A stretch of 64,000 nucleotides of DNA from Serripes groenlandicus (lineage: Eukaryota > Mollusca > Bivalvia > Cardiida > Cardiidae): NCBI GenBank assembly GCA_031761405.1, contig JASEVX010000329.1:64501-128500 (forward strand), in the 5' to 3' direction. Numbering within the stretch: position 1 is the first letter of the stretch; the number at the start of each line of letters is the position of its first letter. A program made the position numbers and the translations under genes. The notes below the pieces were generated by a model. It was not told the DNA's origin and made no database searches. It was given only the letters and a program-made list of their open reading frames with translations. Below, one piece after another: positions 32,206 to 44,440 of this stretch.

Positions 32206-33053
32206 AAGAACTATGTAAGGAAGAGTAAGCAGGTCTTAATTGCTTCCACAATATCTCAGTTAGCACTCATTTAATCCTATGTTGTGGGTACAGTAACTAC
32301 TCAAAGACTGGTCTCACTCTGATGATTCTTTTGAGTAATTTAGCTGTAACATTAGCATAAGGATGTGAAATAAGGCTTTAATAACATGCAAAATATGCCA
32401 TTTCTTGAGCTCTGAACATTGAAGTTAATGAATTGTGTTTTCCAAACATGGATAATGACTGAAGCAGCCAAAATAGGTTATTTCAGTTATCAAAGTAATC
32501 TTTCTGTATTGAATATGGGTTCAATTGTCTTGTTAATTAATGTCTGAATTTTACTTTACATGTAAATCTCTTTACCGTGCTTGTTTGTAAGGTGTTTTAA
32601 CCTGCTATCAACAATTTTTAAGGGAAAGCCATTAGTACCATTTTGAAGTCTTTGCAGTAAAATTTAAATACAGTTTCTATAGTTACATATGATGACATTC
32701 GTTTAGATTAATAGTAGCATGTGCATCTGTATGATTAGATACAACACAACATTAAAATATCAGACAGTGATTAGATTAAATTTACAGTCTCTACATCTGA
32801 GAAATTTGAATAAATATATATATACGTTTTCTGACAACTCTGCAGCTGACCACTTTTGAAAACATTATGAAAAAAGCAGAAATTATTCTAACCAAGCAAT
32901 TTCTACGTTTGCCTTTAGTGTTTTCAATTTTGTCTAGGAATTAAACGTTCTGCTGCATATGTGTTGTACATGGGAGAGGTATAAGAGCTAATTTACAGTT
33001 ATTTTCAAACATTTTGTTTAAATCAAATTAAATTGTTTCAATTAAGCATTTTA
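32206..33053. other. Non-coding with one MITE copy
   Basis: A MITE is recognisable at about 32825-32985 (CAGCTGACCACTTTTGAAAA, GAAATTATTC facing AAGCAATTTC, then GTACATGGGAGAGGTATAA). Nothing else is supported. Confidence 0.45.
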
Positions 33054-33350
33054 TTGTGTCACCTGCGTAGCATGGTAGGCACTTACGGATTACTTTTTTG
33101 TCTGCTGTCAGTCGTCCGTCTGTCCGTCACACTTTTTCATCACATTTTCAAATAACTTTTTTTCTACTCAAAGGATTACATTGAAACTTCTGACAAATGT
33201 TTATATCAATGTGTGTGATTGGTTCACAAAAGGGGGATAATCCAAATAATTTTTATATCAGAGTTATTGCCCTTTTCTGTCAAATATTTAAATTTTCTGA
33301 CAAGGCCCCAGCAGGTGACACACGTGCTCCAGGGAGCACTCCATTCTAGT
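33054..33350 (+). mobile_element. Short Helitron-like element with CTAG end
   Basis: 5' part TTGTGTCACCTGC and 3' part GCAGGTGACA are inverse copies. The 3' end has a tight hairpin GTGCTCC-AG-GGAGCAC (33324-33339), followed after about seven bases by CTAG and a T-run. Hairpin plus CTRR before a T is the classical Helitron 3' signature. A TCCGTC tract sits at 33115-33128. It contains no replicase/helicase. Confidence 0.6.
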
Positions 33351-34080
33351 TTTATTTAGCTCACCTGAGCACAAAGTGCTCAAGGTGATCTCTAGTGACC
33401 ACATTTTGTCCATCTGTCGGGCATCAACACCAATTACCTTGTGAACACTCTACAGGCAACATTTGGCATCCATTTTTATTGAATGTTTATCAGAACATTT
33501 ATCTCTATCAAATCTTTCCCAAGTTCAAAACTGGATCATGTGAGGTCAAAAACTAGGTCACAAGGTGAAATTGAAGGGAAATCTTGTGAACACTCTGGAG
33601 GTTGCATTTTTAATTTGAACAATCAGCATATATTGAAACTTTATTTGAATAATATCATCATAGTCTATGTTCGAATATATACCAGTAGGTCATGTCCGGT
33701 CAAGAACTATAGGTTTCTATGCCAAATTAATCTTTTTCTTGCTGATATCTAGGCCAAGTTTGAAAATGGGTCATGTCGTGTCTAAAACTAGGTCACTTCG
33801 CCAAATTAATGGAAAACTTTGTGAATATTGTGGAAACCACATTTTTAATAGATTTCTTCATGATATCTAATCTAAGTTTTAGTGAAGGTCATGTTCTGTC
33901 AAAAACTAGGTCAATAGGCTAAATTTGAGAAAAATATTTTTAATGCTAGAGACTGCATTATTTGCATCAGCAGCTTGACACTTTGTTAGACAGTTTGTCT
34001 TGTCAATAGCTAGACCAATTTCTAAAAATAGATCATGTCGGTTTAAAATCTAGGTCACTAGAGTTCGCCTACATGTGGCC
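33351..34080 (+). mobile_element. Hairpin-led element (actaggtca type)
   Basis: TCACCTGAGCAC, loop AAA, GTGCTC, unpaired A82, AGGTGA (33361-33388) form the bulged 5' hairpin right after a T-rich run. Core segments share TCATGTC..TCAAAAACTAGGTCAC with the 62 kb array. The 3' hairpin was not found. Plus frames of 67-89 codons are artefacts of the repeat. Confidence 0.65.
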
Positions 34081-34500
34081 AGGCTGGGCATCATAACTCA
34101 AGATATTGATTGCTAACAAACTAAAAATAATATTCAAAATTATACTTAGGTGTTCACAAAATGAAAATGAAATAAACTAAAGCAAGGCAGATGATTACAT
34201 AATATAAGATTAGTAATTTGGTCTGTGGTTTTGTGTCTATATTGTGGAACCAGGCATCCCTGGGTTCGATCCACAGATGGTTTTTGGTCATGGCAAGGTA
34301 CATTTACTAGCCAAGTACTGTACTGGTTCATTTATCGAGGCATCATGAATAAGCAAACAGTTTCTATGATACAACGGAAATAATGTTTAAGTTAAATGCA
34401 TACAATAATGTTTTGTTTTTATTAGGGATTTTACATAGTTTTCAACAATATTTCAGTTATATCACGGAAACTGCAAACTATGGGGCCACAACGAATTCCT
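34081..34500. repeat. Two decayed SINE pieces in opposite orientation
   Basis: Plus orientation at about 34210-34385 (CCCTGGGTTCGATCCACAGA is a B-box region; ACTGGTTCATTTATCGAGGC). Minus orientation at about 34425-34475 (TTTTCAACAATATTTCAGTT). Confidence 0.5.
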
Positions 34501-36670
34501 GTTGGAGTTAAGTGTTTATAAATGGATTTAAAATTACATCAGGATTAAAATTGCTGTAGAAGTAGGCTAATAAATATACCTTGTCAACCCCATACAATGT
34601 ATTACATTTTGCAGATGGGAGAATATAACAAAGGTAAAAATAGACTGAACAATTGTTGGAGAATTCATCCATAATAGGTGTATTAGGTTATACTGGAACA
34701 GAGCTTTCAATCACAGAGTGAATCCCGAAATAAATTTGTATTCTATGATTTATTAGACAAAAAATAGAGTTGTTAGTAAAACGCTATGAGGGAAATAGAT
34801 ATGATGATGTCATCACTTTGGAATGTGACTTTCCCATGGATTAAAATTGTAAACAATAGTGATTTGACCATTGTAGAGATGCTTCCACTAAGACAAGTCT
34901 GTGGTTCAAAACAGACGTGTCCCAGTGGACCCATCCCAACAATCAATTAACAAGTGCAATATATAATTATTATTTTGAAATTATTTGTTTTTAAAAATTT
35001 AAACATTCCATTTCATCTTATAATAACTAAAACAGTAGTTTAACATTGAGAGTTTGGAGTGTCTGACAATTTAGAGGAGACATCCATCCGACCACATCCG
35101 GGATCTGAAGGATGATCAGTGAAGAAAAGACTTGCCAACACCATGAACTTTCACGACCCGGGATATGATCAGAGTTGGAACTTTTTTATATAGTCCCCTC
35201 TAGTCATGTCTCAATTTGTGCTTGTTTTAAAACTTCAATGGACAACGTTGGAACTATATTCTAGATACTGCAGATTACATTGTATCTGTCATCTGACAGT
35301 CTAGCAGGTAAGTCTCTAGAGCGATACAAGTGGATGTTTGGACTGCTTTAGATGGAAACAATAAGTTGTTTAGATTCAGAGCAACTCCTTTCTGTTTTAG
35401 TGACCCAGAGAGCTTATTTTGTGACTTACTACAAATATCCTTCAGGATTGAGCATGGTCATAAAGATTAAAGAGCTCTTTGATAAAATGTAAATGTTCTG
35501 TTTTGTAAGAATAATTGAAAGGTTTTTGATATGTTTCTTCTGTTTAATAATATTATGTAATATCTTGTTCTGTTCTGTTTTTGTGCTCGTTTTGAGGCTA
35601 TGCCTTTTCCATATTACGTTATAAATACTTAATGAATACGTCTATTGTAATCCTTAGTATATTTAATTGTTGTTTACACTTCTATTGATGAATTTATCGA
35701 AAAACTTAAATAAACTTTAATTGCGCTTAAATTAAACAAGGTTTCATCTTTTCATCGTTTGTGTGTATCAGGTGCTACTAACAAAGTTAAATTCAATTCA
35801 ATTCAAACAGTTTATTAACCTAATTCATGGTACACATGACAATATGAGCAATAACAAAATACAATATACATTTGAGGCTTAGAACACATATTATTTAAAT
35901 AATAAATATTGCAGAACTTTGGCAGTGATATATTTTAAGAATTTGTATCAGAGGGAGAGTACCCTACACATAATAAAGAATCAAAATTCATAAAAATGAT
36001 ATATGCTACTAACAAAGTAAAAGAAACACATTATTGATTGCGCTTATATTGGTACTGTCCGGGCCCGATTTGGTGCAAAATGACGGTATCCATTTTTGTT
36101 TGGTGAGTTCTTTCTTGTATAATGCATGACCCCCCCAAATTTCTTTGGATTGTTTTAAAGTTTTGATGTAAATCCTTTTAATGGTATGTGGCCTACATGA
36201 GAAATGCTTAGAAAGTGTGACAATAGAGGACTGAAACTGGTCGATTTACATGGAAACAAAGAAGGAATTTATTTGGTGTAGTGTAACCTTTAAGTGCTGT
36301 AATTGATTTATCTGTATCGCACAGACGCCTGTCAAATTTGAATACTGTGTGTATAAAGCATTTAAGTGATGTTGATCAAAATATAAACAACCTTGCTGGA
36401 AATAGTTACGAACAAAAGAGCAAAAAAAAGATATTTGGTAGCCTTTTTGACTGAAATTTGAACTATGAACAAAAGCTTTCATTGACAGCATTGCGTTCTG
36501 TAAGCTTTGTAATTGTAATTTGTTCTGTTAAGCCAGGGTGACTATAATGAAGGGTGAAGTCTCTTGACCAAACTCTCATTTATCCTGTCTCCCGAGAGCG
36601 TCCGAGATATTGCGATTTTACAAGTTACAAAAATACCGGAGACTGGATCATTTTACACGCTTCGTTATTA
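34501..36670. other. Non-coding; possible retroelement debris
   Basis: A reading near 35330-35430 resembles KLFRFRATPF followed by a degraded tract, faintly like the RT block before the FGL motif of Ty3-type elements, but it is too broken to claim. An ATTCAATTCAATTCAAA tail with following TTTATTAAC near 35790-35815 could be a reverse LINE tail. No host exon is recognised. Confidence 0.3.
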
Positions 36671-37776
36671 TACGACCGTTTTTTAAAAACGGTACGTATT
36701 ATGGTATGGTCATGTCCATCCCTCCGTCCGTCCGTCCGTCCGTCCGTTCGGGTTTTCCGCACTTTTTTCTTACATACTTTGAGCTATTGAGCTGAAATTT
36801 TGTATACAGCTTTGTAGTGATGTGTCACAGATCAAGTTAATATTTCCTGGGATTTCGTCAATTTTTGAATGAGTTATGCCCCTTTTTGGACTTAGAATAT
36901 TTGTTTTCCGCACTTTTTTTCTACATGCTTTGATGTATTGAGCTGAAATTATGTATATGGCTTTGTAATCAAGTGTCACAGATCAAGTTCACATTTCCTC
37001 GAATTTCGTCAATTTTTAAATGAGTTATACCCCTTTTTGGACTTAGAATATTGGTTTTCCGCACTTTTTTCCTACATACTTTGAGCTATTGACCTGAAAT
37101 TGTGTATTAGGCTTTGTAGTGATGTGTCACAAATCAAGTTCATATTTCCTGGGATTTCGACAATTTTTGAATGAGTTATGCCCCTTTTTGGACTTAGAAT
37201 ATTTGTTTTCCGCACTTTTTTTCTACGTGCTCTTACATACTTTGAGCTATTGACCTGAAATTGTGTATTAGGCTTTGTAGTGATGTGTCACAAATCAAGT
37301 TCATATTTCCTGGGATTTCGACAATTTTTGAATGAGTTATGCTCCTTTTTGGACTTAGAATATTTGTTTTCCGCACTTTTTTTCTACATGCTTTGATGTA
37401 TTGAGCTGAAATTATGTATATGGCTTTGTAATCAAGTGTCACAGATCAAGTTCACAATGTTTCAATGAGTTATGCCCCTTCTTGGACTTAGAATATTGGT
37501 TTTCCGCACTTTTTTTCTACATACTTTGAGCTATTGACCTGGAATTTTGTATATGGCTTTGTAATCATGTGTCACAGATCAAGTTCACATTTCCTCGGAT
37601 TTTGGACTTAGAATATTTGTCAATTTCTGCATGAGTTATGCATTTTTCATAGTTTCCCATTATTCTTTAACAACTTATTCCTGAACGACTTTATTAACTT
37701 TTTACAAACAAACAATATATCAAAACAAAGAAGTTCCTGACGGGCGTATTATGTACCGTTTGCGGTACTCTTGTTT
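36671..37776 (+). mobile_element. Hairpin-ended element, complete, about 165 bp array
   Basis: 5' hairpin: TACG, ACCGTTTTT, one-base loop, AAAAACGGT, unpaired A94, CGTA (36671-36698). A (TCCG)n tract follows at about 36718-36748. About six units with TTTTCCGCACTTTTTT and GAGTTATGCCCCTTTTTGGA follow. The 3' hairpin is GTACCG-TTTG-CGGTAC (37753-37768), then TCTTGTTT. AACGGTAC near the start and GTACCGTT near the end are inverse copies. Short minus frames within are artefacts. Confidence 0.85.
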
Positions 37777-37788
37777 CTATTGTTACAG

Positions 37789-37831
37789 ACAATTCAGTCG
37801 TAATCAAACCTAAAGAAATATATACGAGGAC
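37789..37831 (+). CDS. Possible short internal exon
   Basis: The acceptor TTTCTATTGTTACAG ends just before it and the donor GGACAA|GTAAGT follows. The open frame reads NSVVIKPKEIYTRT with phase leaving one base. It lies directly after a hairpin-class element whose end partly supplies the pyrimidine tract. Too short to identify. Confidence 0.25.
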
Positions 37832-38610
37832 AAGTAAGTACTTAAATACTTATACAGCTTCGCAACATTTTAAAATAATCTGTAATAGTTCGTATTTACA
37901 CGTTTTAATAATTGTGATTATCAGCGTCTGTAAAATGTCGTCTCTTCGAAACAGCGAATTTCAAGTGAAAATCGCCAATCGTGTGTAGAATTTGTCTAAA
38001 TATTGACAAAGCGGTAATACTGTTTGATTTAAAATTACGATCGATGTAATGTGCATGAATAGTTTGATTATCAGATTATATTTTAAAATTATTTGATTAA
38101 ATATAAAGTATATTTTTTTGGTCACAAACTTTGCTCTTTTTGAAGATTTTAGTGAAAATTGGTTTATATTTAATTTTCTTCCATATCAAAACGCGAGATT
38201 TGCTAATAAAGTTCGGATTTTTAGAAGTTATGTTTAAGCATTTTAGTGTAAATAAACAATTTTGCTAATGCAGAGATATTTTTTTACTTGATAATAAGAT
38301 TACAGAAGAAGTTACAGACATTTCATTTTGACTCATTTTTTGCCATTTTGGAGTATTACTTAGTAGAATATGTGTTATATTATCAATATTTTTTGTAATG
38401 ATTTAGGCATGTTTAGGTATTGCTCTTGCACTTCAATACATGTTTTTTTATCGGCAAATAGAAAACATGATTTTAAATGCCCTTGCTTAGGTGCCTAGTA
38501 TTGTTTTTGTTTGTCCCTGAACCAATATTATGTGAAATGTTGCTGTTCTATATAACTTGAAATTATGTTGAAAACGCGTAAAACTAATTGTCTTCACTTT
38601 ATGTTTACAG

Positions 38611-38707
38611 GGACCATGCAAAATATATAACCACGCCTAGAGTGAGGAACTCGAAAAAGAATAGGTCCAAGAAGAAAATCAAAAACAGCTCAGAAAAAAA
38701 TATGTAA
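38611..38707 (+). CDS. Possible terminal exon with polyA signal
   Basis: The acceptor TATGTTTACAG ends at 38610. One frame (first base completing a codon) gives 31 codons: DHAKYITTPRVRNSKKNRSK and a further Lys-rich tail to TAA at 38705, resembling a basic nuclear-localisation-like tail. AATAAA follows at 38789-38794. If the exon at 37789-37831 is joined, phase dictates another frame ending after TMQNI. Which is real cannot be settled here. Confidence 0.3.
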
Positions 38708-39590
38708 AAAGTCGTGGGCTGCAGAATTGTCTTATTATGGAAAGTGTTAAGGTTTTCATGTAAACAAATATATATGTTAACTTTCAAAAATAAAGTATTT
38801 ATAAACTGTATATATCTTTTCTTTCTGGTCCTTAGTTTATACTCCGTTGCCTGACCCGTTAGGATTTTTGAAAACATTTAGCATTATATCCTGTGTTTCT
38901 ATATAGTCATCTGCAGATTGATTGTATGTGGACTGGTATATCAATAAAATCATGGTTAGCATGGATGAATTCTCAACTAGTTTGATCAAAACGTGTGCAA
39001 AGTACATTACTAAACATGTGTCTTAAAATAACGGAAGATCTATATATGTTTGACACAAGAGAAAGTTGATGCAAGGCATCAATGTCGCCGGAAAAGACTG
39101 CATTGATTTATTTATGTATTCTTGACTTTCCTTAGTCTATTCAAACATTAGGAACGTTGAAATGAAAACATTTGCTTATAAATTTTATATTCATACCTAT
39201 ACATTAGGGTATCTATAAAAAATTAACGAAATGTGTACACATTTATCTTGGCTTAAATTTAATTTTGCTGTTGTTACTTATTTAAATAATAGTATTCATT
39301 CATATAATTCAATGTTTGTCAATCTTATTCGAATCACAAGGTAAATATCCTGGTATTGCTTTAAAGGGAGGTAATTTGAAGTAAACAAAAGTCTTCAAAA
39401 GGAGAAATATATCAGCATTACCGTCTACAGTTTAAATTGTTCTATTGTTTGTGGATTTAAAAATGTTCTTTTTTTCTTATTTCTACATGTACAACGAAAT
39501 ATTGCGGCTTCTCTTTGACGCTTTGCGTCAAACATTCGTCTTGTACTTGTCTAAAATAAAATAATATCACTCGCTTTTTCATATCGAAAT
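38708..39590. other. Non-coding AT-rich stretch
   Basis: No exon or element is recognised, apart from a weak MITE-like AAGTCGTGGGCTGCAG at 38708 and TCATCTGCAGATTGATTGT near 38908. Confidence 0.35.
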
Positions 39591-39600
39591 GCGCATGCGC
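39591..39600. promoter_or_regulatory. NRF-1-like palindromic site
   Basis: GCGCATGCGC is the core of the NRF-1 recognition sequence and stands out in AT-rich DNA, 8 bp upstream of the ATG of a 67-codon ORF. The same 10-mer is also at about 2901, so chance or repeat origin is possible. Confidence 0.4.
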
Positions 39601-39608
39601 GAAAATCG

Positions 39609-39812
39609 ATGTTAAAGGTCACGAAACTACACAACAGAATAGGGTCTATATTTAGCTTAGAAACAGTTCCTACTTTAGATATTCATGGATTAACATTATT
39701 AAATGAATTCTACACAAATCAAGACATCTCTTTGAACATGAAAACAACATTTAGTAAGTTAAAATTGCTATTAAAAGGAGAATCCGAAATTGACCTCAAT
39801 GATGACACATAA
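39609..39812 (+). CDS. Small ORF, 67 aa, unknown
   Basis: Begins MLKVTKLHNRIGSIF and ends SEIDLNDDT. Amino-acid composition looks protein-like and it is not part of any repeat I could identify. It starts 8 bp after an NRF-1-like palindrome, and an AATAAA occurs at about 39898, so it could be a compact single-exon gene. No family, signal peptide or membrane segment is recognised. It may also be chance. Confidence 0.3.
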   Translation: MLKVTKLHNRIGSIFSLETVPTLDIHGLTLLNEFYTNQDISLNMKTTFSKLKLLLKGESEIDLNDDT

Positions 39813-41950
39813 GAGTCTGCATTAGGGGGTGTTGGTTCACGTCTTGAAGGGACCACTTTTGTCTTCGTAAATAAGACAAAAAACTTAAATGCGAGTGAAA
39901 TAAAAAAAAACTGCAAACATTAAAAAATCGGAATATTTATTTCATTGTAGATGTGTCATTTATTAGTGTTCGTAAACAACCACAATTGTAATATGTTCAA
40001 ATCATCTAGATTTGTTTCTTTCTAATAATAAGCCGCCCTCCCATGTGATTTCAGAAAAGCTATTAAAAATAGAAGTCGCGGGCTTCTGCCCGGCGACTAA
40101 TAATTGCTGTTTGTCATTTCATTTAGTTTTGGTTAATTAACCCATTGTTTTTCCAGACATCCGATATTGGTCTACGGATAAATGAACCAGCAGGACTTTT
40201 ACATGTAACCTACCAAGGAATGCCGAGATATAACTTCATGAACCAGTAGTACTATTACATGTAACCTATAAAGGAGCGCCGTTATATAACTGATATATTG
40301 TTGAAAGCGCCATTAAACAGCAATCGGAGTTGAAAACTTAGGGTAAAACTGAGAAATTGCTTAACATATTTTGAAATGTCGTCTGCTGCAGATACCTCAA
40401 AGTACATCGGTATTGAAATAAATGACAAATAGCTGTGTTATTTGTATGTGTATACGTTGCGCGGGTAAAACATTATATCAGCGCCGATTTTTATTTGAAA
40501 AAAAAACAAACAAGCAATACTATTTACACTGATGTAAATCTATCCGTTCTTTAATATTAGCTCGAAATGTTTTATCATCGGCATACAGACTGATCATTCA
40601 TCCATTATTTGGTGTTGTTTACCCTCTTCGTGCAAAATTAACTGTTTGACGAGTGTTAAATGGTCAAGACGTTGTGATTGATAAATACACGTTGGTGTTT
40701 ATCCTTAAATCAGGATTTAACACAACAAATGAGCTATTTACGGACAGCGCATGTCTGCTTATTCTTACTACAAAATACGTTGTATGCCAGGAATACATTT
40801 CAATTACGACTTTTTGTTTTTGTAATATCGGTAAGATGAAACAAAAAACGATTGCACTATATTTTGAAGAATAAGAAATCGTACAATTATTGATTGAAGT
40901 CGTCTGCTGCAGATTGATTGTATGAGGAATGGGTTAAAAAATAGGAAGCAACGCATTAATTATTGGTAAGATCAGAGTGAGCGTAATGGCGTATTCACAT
41001 AATTTAACAAAATAGTAGGCAACGCGGTGTAGACTTAAACCTCTACAGTACACAAAACCTTATCGAGGTTTACATATCGACTTTTTCCCTCGATAACATG
41101 CGTACAGGTATGGTAGACCTCAGGACGACAGGATAATTGGAAATCTGTCGATTATCGTTAAAGAGTCCTCACCCTGTAATATAGTCAGTGGTGGATCATC
41201 AAACTGGAAAACTCGCATTGATGGTGACGATATATTGTGGTACGTATTGCAATTGGATGATAAAAAAAAATATCGCAAATATATATAGTGTGGTACTGTA
41301 CGCCTCAAGTGTATCGTGACACCCCTAAGGGTAACATAACACTTGATCCCTAGGTAAAAATAATATGTTAATAGGCAAAGCCTAGGTCGTGTGAAAGCAA
41401 GAACAATTAATTAAGCACTGTCAGTCCCACAACAAGAAACAAATTAATAGGCAAATTGTAGAAAGTTACCAAACAGAATTTGAAAAACATATTGAAAAAA
41501 CCCAAACTTTTCATGCATTAAAGTTTAATTAATTTGTACATATCTGTTTTAGTTTTATTAGGTCAGAATTGAGCAGACTGTAAGATTTCCAAGGATGTTG
41601 ATGAAAAACAACACTAGAAGGCATTGAAGAATGTTCTGATTTATTTTTACACAAATGCTAGTTATTTGTAAACTGGTAATACATATAATTGGAAACTGAC
41701 TCTTACCATGGTTGATTGAATGACTTGAGCTTAACATTACTTTCGATGGTACTTCAGTTCACCTAACATTTTCCCCTGGCTTTCTAGAATACTAAAATAC
41801 TCACACAACAATCTTCCAAGGCACATGGCTAACCTTGCATGATCTGGCTGAATGTTTTTAAGATGAAAACACTATGCATACAGACTGAGAAAACTGTAAT
41901 TTTTGACAAATATTTTCAAAAGTCCCATTTATAATGATGTATGTTGGAAA
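39813..41950. repeat. SINE and MITE fragments; no gene
   Basis: A SINE 3' part lies at about 40235-40330 (GAACCAGTAGTACTATTACA, GCGCCGTTATATAACTGATA, GAAAGCGCCATTAAACAGCA). MITE arms lie at about 40340-40400 and 40895-40940 (AAGTCGTCTGCTGCAGATTG, then GAGGAATGGGTTAA), with a further right arm at about 41870-41958. A reverse SINE family 2 piece is at about 41755-41830. A 73-codon ORF at 40653-40874 has no recognisable features. Confidence 0.45.
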
Positions 41951-41968
41951 GGGTAAAGTTTAGGGTAT

Positions 41969-43147
41969 CGGGAAGTTATGGCCCAAACATTTATGGCCCA
42001 CTACATTTATGGCCCATATATGAACTATATAGGGGTAGCTATAATACCCTGGAGGTGGTATTAACACCTTAACAGGTGATAATTATAAGTGGAGGTGTGA
42101 TAACATAAGACATAACACAAGAAACAATATGAACTCTACTGATGCTGTTCAAAGAAAATCACTGTTTGCAAGAAAATAAAACATAATACATATTTATGGA
42201 GTAAAATAGTTAAGACTAAAGAGTACATTTTTCAATAAAATCAAACAACAAGAAACAATATTGATGAACTCTACTGTTCTGGCGGGGCAAAACATATTAA
42301 ATAGCAGAGCATGCATCCTTCTAGTGACGGTTCTATGACATACAATGCGCGTCCATGACTAATGATTTGGTTAAATGCGAATGAAGAGTTTCCCATTGCC
42401 AAGGCTTTTATACTTATAAAAAAATTACACACAGTCAAAAAACAAATTCAAAGATAAATAAAGCATCAGTTGTGTTTGGAAAAATTATTAAAATTAATTA
42501 CACTGACCAAACAAAAAGATTGTTACAGGTTTTCTTTATTATCAGACTACTTTAATTGGTTTAATTAACAGATTATTACAGTAGTTGTGATCAAACTACA
42601 TTAATTAATAGATTGTTACAGTTTTTTGGTGATCAAAGTACTTTAACTAGAGGATTGTTGCAGTTTTTGGTTTAATTAACAGATTATTACAGTAGTTGTG
42701 ATCAAACTACATTAATAAATAGATTGTTACATTTTTGTGTTGATCGAAGTACTTTAACTAAAGGATTGTTGCAGTTTTTGCTTATCATTTATATAAACAC
42801 TTTGCTCCATAATAAATCATTAAATGCAATTAAATGTTAACAGCAAATTTTTCATTTTCACTAATTACATAAATAAAAATAAGGTAAATAAAATAAATGA
42901 TAATACATAATATTCAATTGTATAAGAAGTGTCAATTAAAACAACTGAATTGAATGTATTAATTATTTTAATCTTATAAAAGTGCAATTTCATATAATTA
43001 TTTCATTAATACACAATCTAATCGAAGGTTATTGACAGTCATCTGTTAGGTGTTAATACCACCTCCAGGGTATTATAGCTACCACTATATAATTCATATA
43101 TGGGCCATAAATGTAGTGGGCCATAAATGTTTGGGCCGTAACTTCCA
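41969..43147. mobile_element. Long-TIR (fold-back-like) element, 1.18 kb
   Basis: Arms of about 110 bp (41969-42080 and 43039-43147) are inverse copies: GGAAGTTATGGCCCAAACAT then GCTATAATACCCTGGAGGTG on the left, and the reverse complements on the right with few differences. Within each arm TTTATGGCCCA-type blocks repeat. The interior holds two or three repeats with GATTATTACAGTAGTTGTGA and GATCAAAGTACTTTAACTAG. No target duplication could be fixed and no transposase ORF is present. Confidence 0.75.
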
Positions 43148-44029
43148 GAAACCAAGTTTAGCCCCTTGCCTGATGTAAATTGCTTGATTTCTGTGACTAG
43201 TCTGAATACATTGTCAGAATGGTGTAATTGATCCAAAATGAACATATCCAAAATGAACAATATATGTTCCTATTCAACAACATTTCCTTTTGAACCCCTA
43301 TCTCCTTTTCTGGTTTTTAATCAATGATGATAACTTTTCCTTTTTTAATTGTTATTCCGCAATTATAAAAGCTTTTGAAAAGGGTACAAGGAGTAAACTA
43401 TTTTCACTAGAGGCCAGGATAAAAATGTAATAAGTGTTTAAGTAAGACTACTCCCCACAACATATTGTTTCATGTATAAATTGTTAAGTTTAGTTGCTTC
43501 TTTCAAATCATGTACCTGCTGAGATTTGAACTCAGAACTCTTGTCAGACCAGGACCTGGTGTTCTACCATTAAACTACAGTATAGGTTTTTACTTTGAGC
43601 AGCAGTTCATAAAAATATGTGTAATTTTATTACCAGTAAAGTATAAGATTTTTTTTTGTTACAATGAATGTATACTAGTTTAAATTTTGTATTGTATAGA
43701 TTATACAATTTCACATAGAAAAATGGATTTTACAATAAATACATAGAAAACAGAAAATATATACATTTCGGTGTTATTTCAGTTATATCAGAGGACAAAA
43801 CACTTATGTGGAGGTCACTGGGTGACTTATAACTGACATTAATTATGATTTATAATATAGCCTTTTCTGTTGAAAAACAGTTCTATGACATCATTGGTTG
43901 TTGTGCTCCCAAGTATGAAAATAGTGCTGTCAATAGATGTTGAAAATCTTTTGTAAATGTGGTTTGAATAAATACATGCAGAGTATTTAAAATAATCTAG
44001 TGGAAATATTGTTGAAATTCTTAGTAACA
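43148..44029. other. Non-coding, with a tRNA-like sequence
   Basis: Apart from the tRNA-like segment at 43511-43583, only AT-rich sequence with short uninformative frames is seen. Confidence 0.35.
43511..43583 (-). tRNA. tRNA-like sequence, probably pseudogene or SINE head
   Basis: On the minus strand it has an A box TAGTTTAATGG and a perfect T arm CTGAG-TTCAAAT-CTCAG (43519-43535) at plausible spacing. The acceptor stem pairs poorly and the anticodon arm keeps only about three pairs around CTGGTCT, so the anticodon cannot be trusted. Confidence 0.3.
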
Positions 44030-44440
44030 AGTTTGTCCAATCTGATCAATAAACAAATTTTGGATAAACAAAAAAAAATTCAGCCTATAGAAAGAAAAGT
44101 AATGTGTTTTACTGATAGCCCACATATGACATCATTTCTTTAAAACAATCATGACTCATTTGAGTTTGATCAATAAACATATTTTAGTTAAAGAAAAGAT
44201 GAATCTACTAGAAATGCAGCCTGTTGAAAGAAAAGTAATGTGTTTTATTGATAGCCCACATATGACATCATTCCTTTAAAATAATGGACTCATTTGAGTT
44301 TGATCAATAAACAAATTTTGGATAAAAAAAGATGAAACTACTAAAAATTCAGCCTGTTGAATGAAAAGTTATGTGTTTTACTGATAGTCCACATATGACA
44401 TCATTTCTTTTAAAACAATGGACTCATTTGGAGGCATGAA
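44030..44440. repeat. Tandem repeat, about 134 bp unit, three copies
   Basis: GATAGCCCACATATGACATC occurs near 44114 and 44250, with a variant GATAGTCC at 44383. Units also share TTTGATCAATAAACAAATTT and GAAAGAAAAGTAATGTGTTT. No coding sequence. Confidence 0.8.

Noticed and set aside
35200..35460. Possible Ty3/gypsy reverse transcriptase remnant
   Set aside because: Only a faint resemblance around KLFRFRATPF, many stops and frame changes; not enough to annotate.
43511..43583. Functional tRNA gene
   Set aside because: The T arm is perfect but acceptor and anticodon stems are poorly paired, so it is kept only as tRNA-like.
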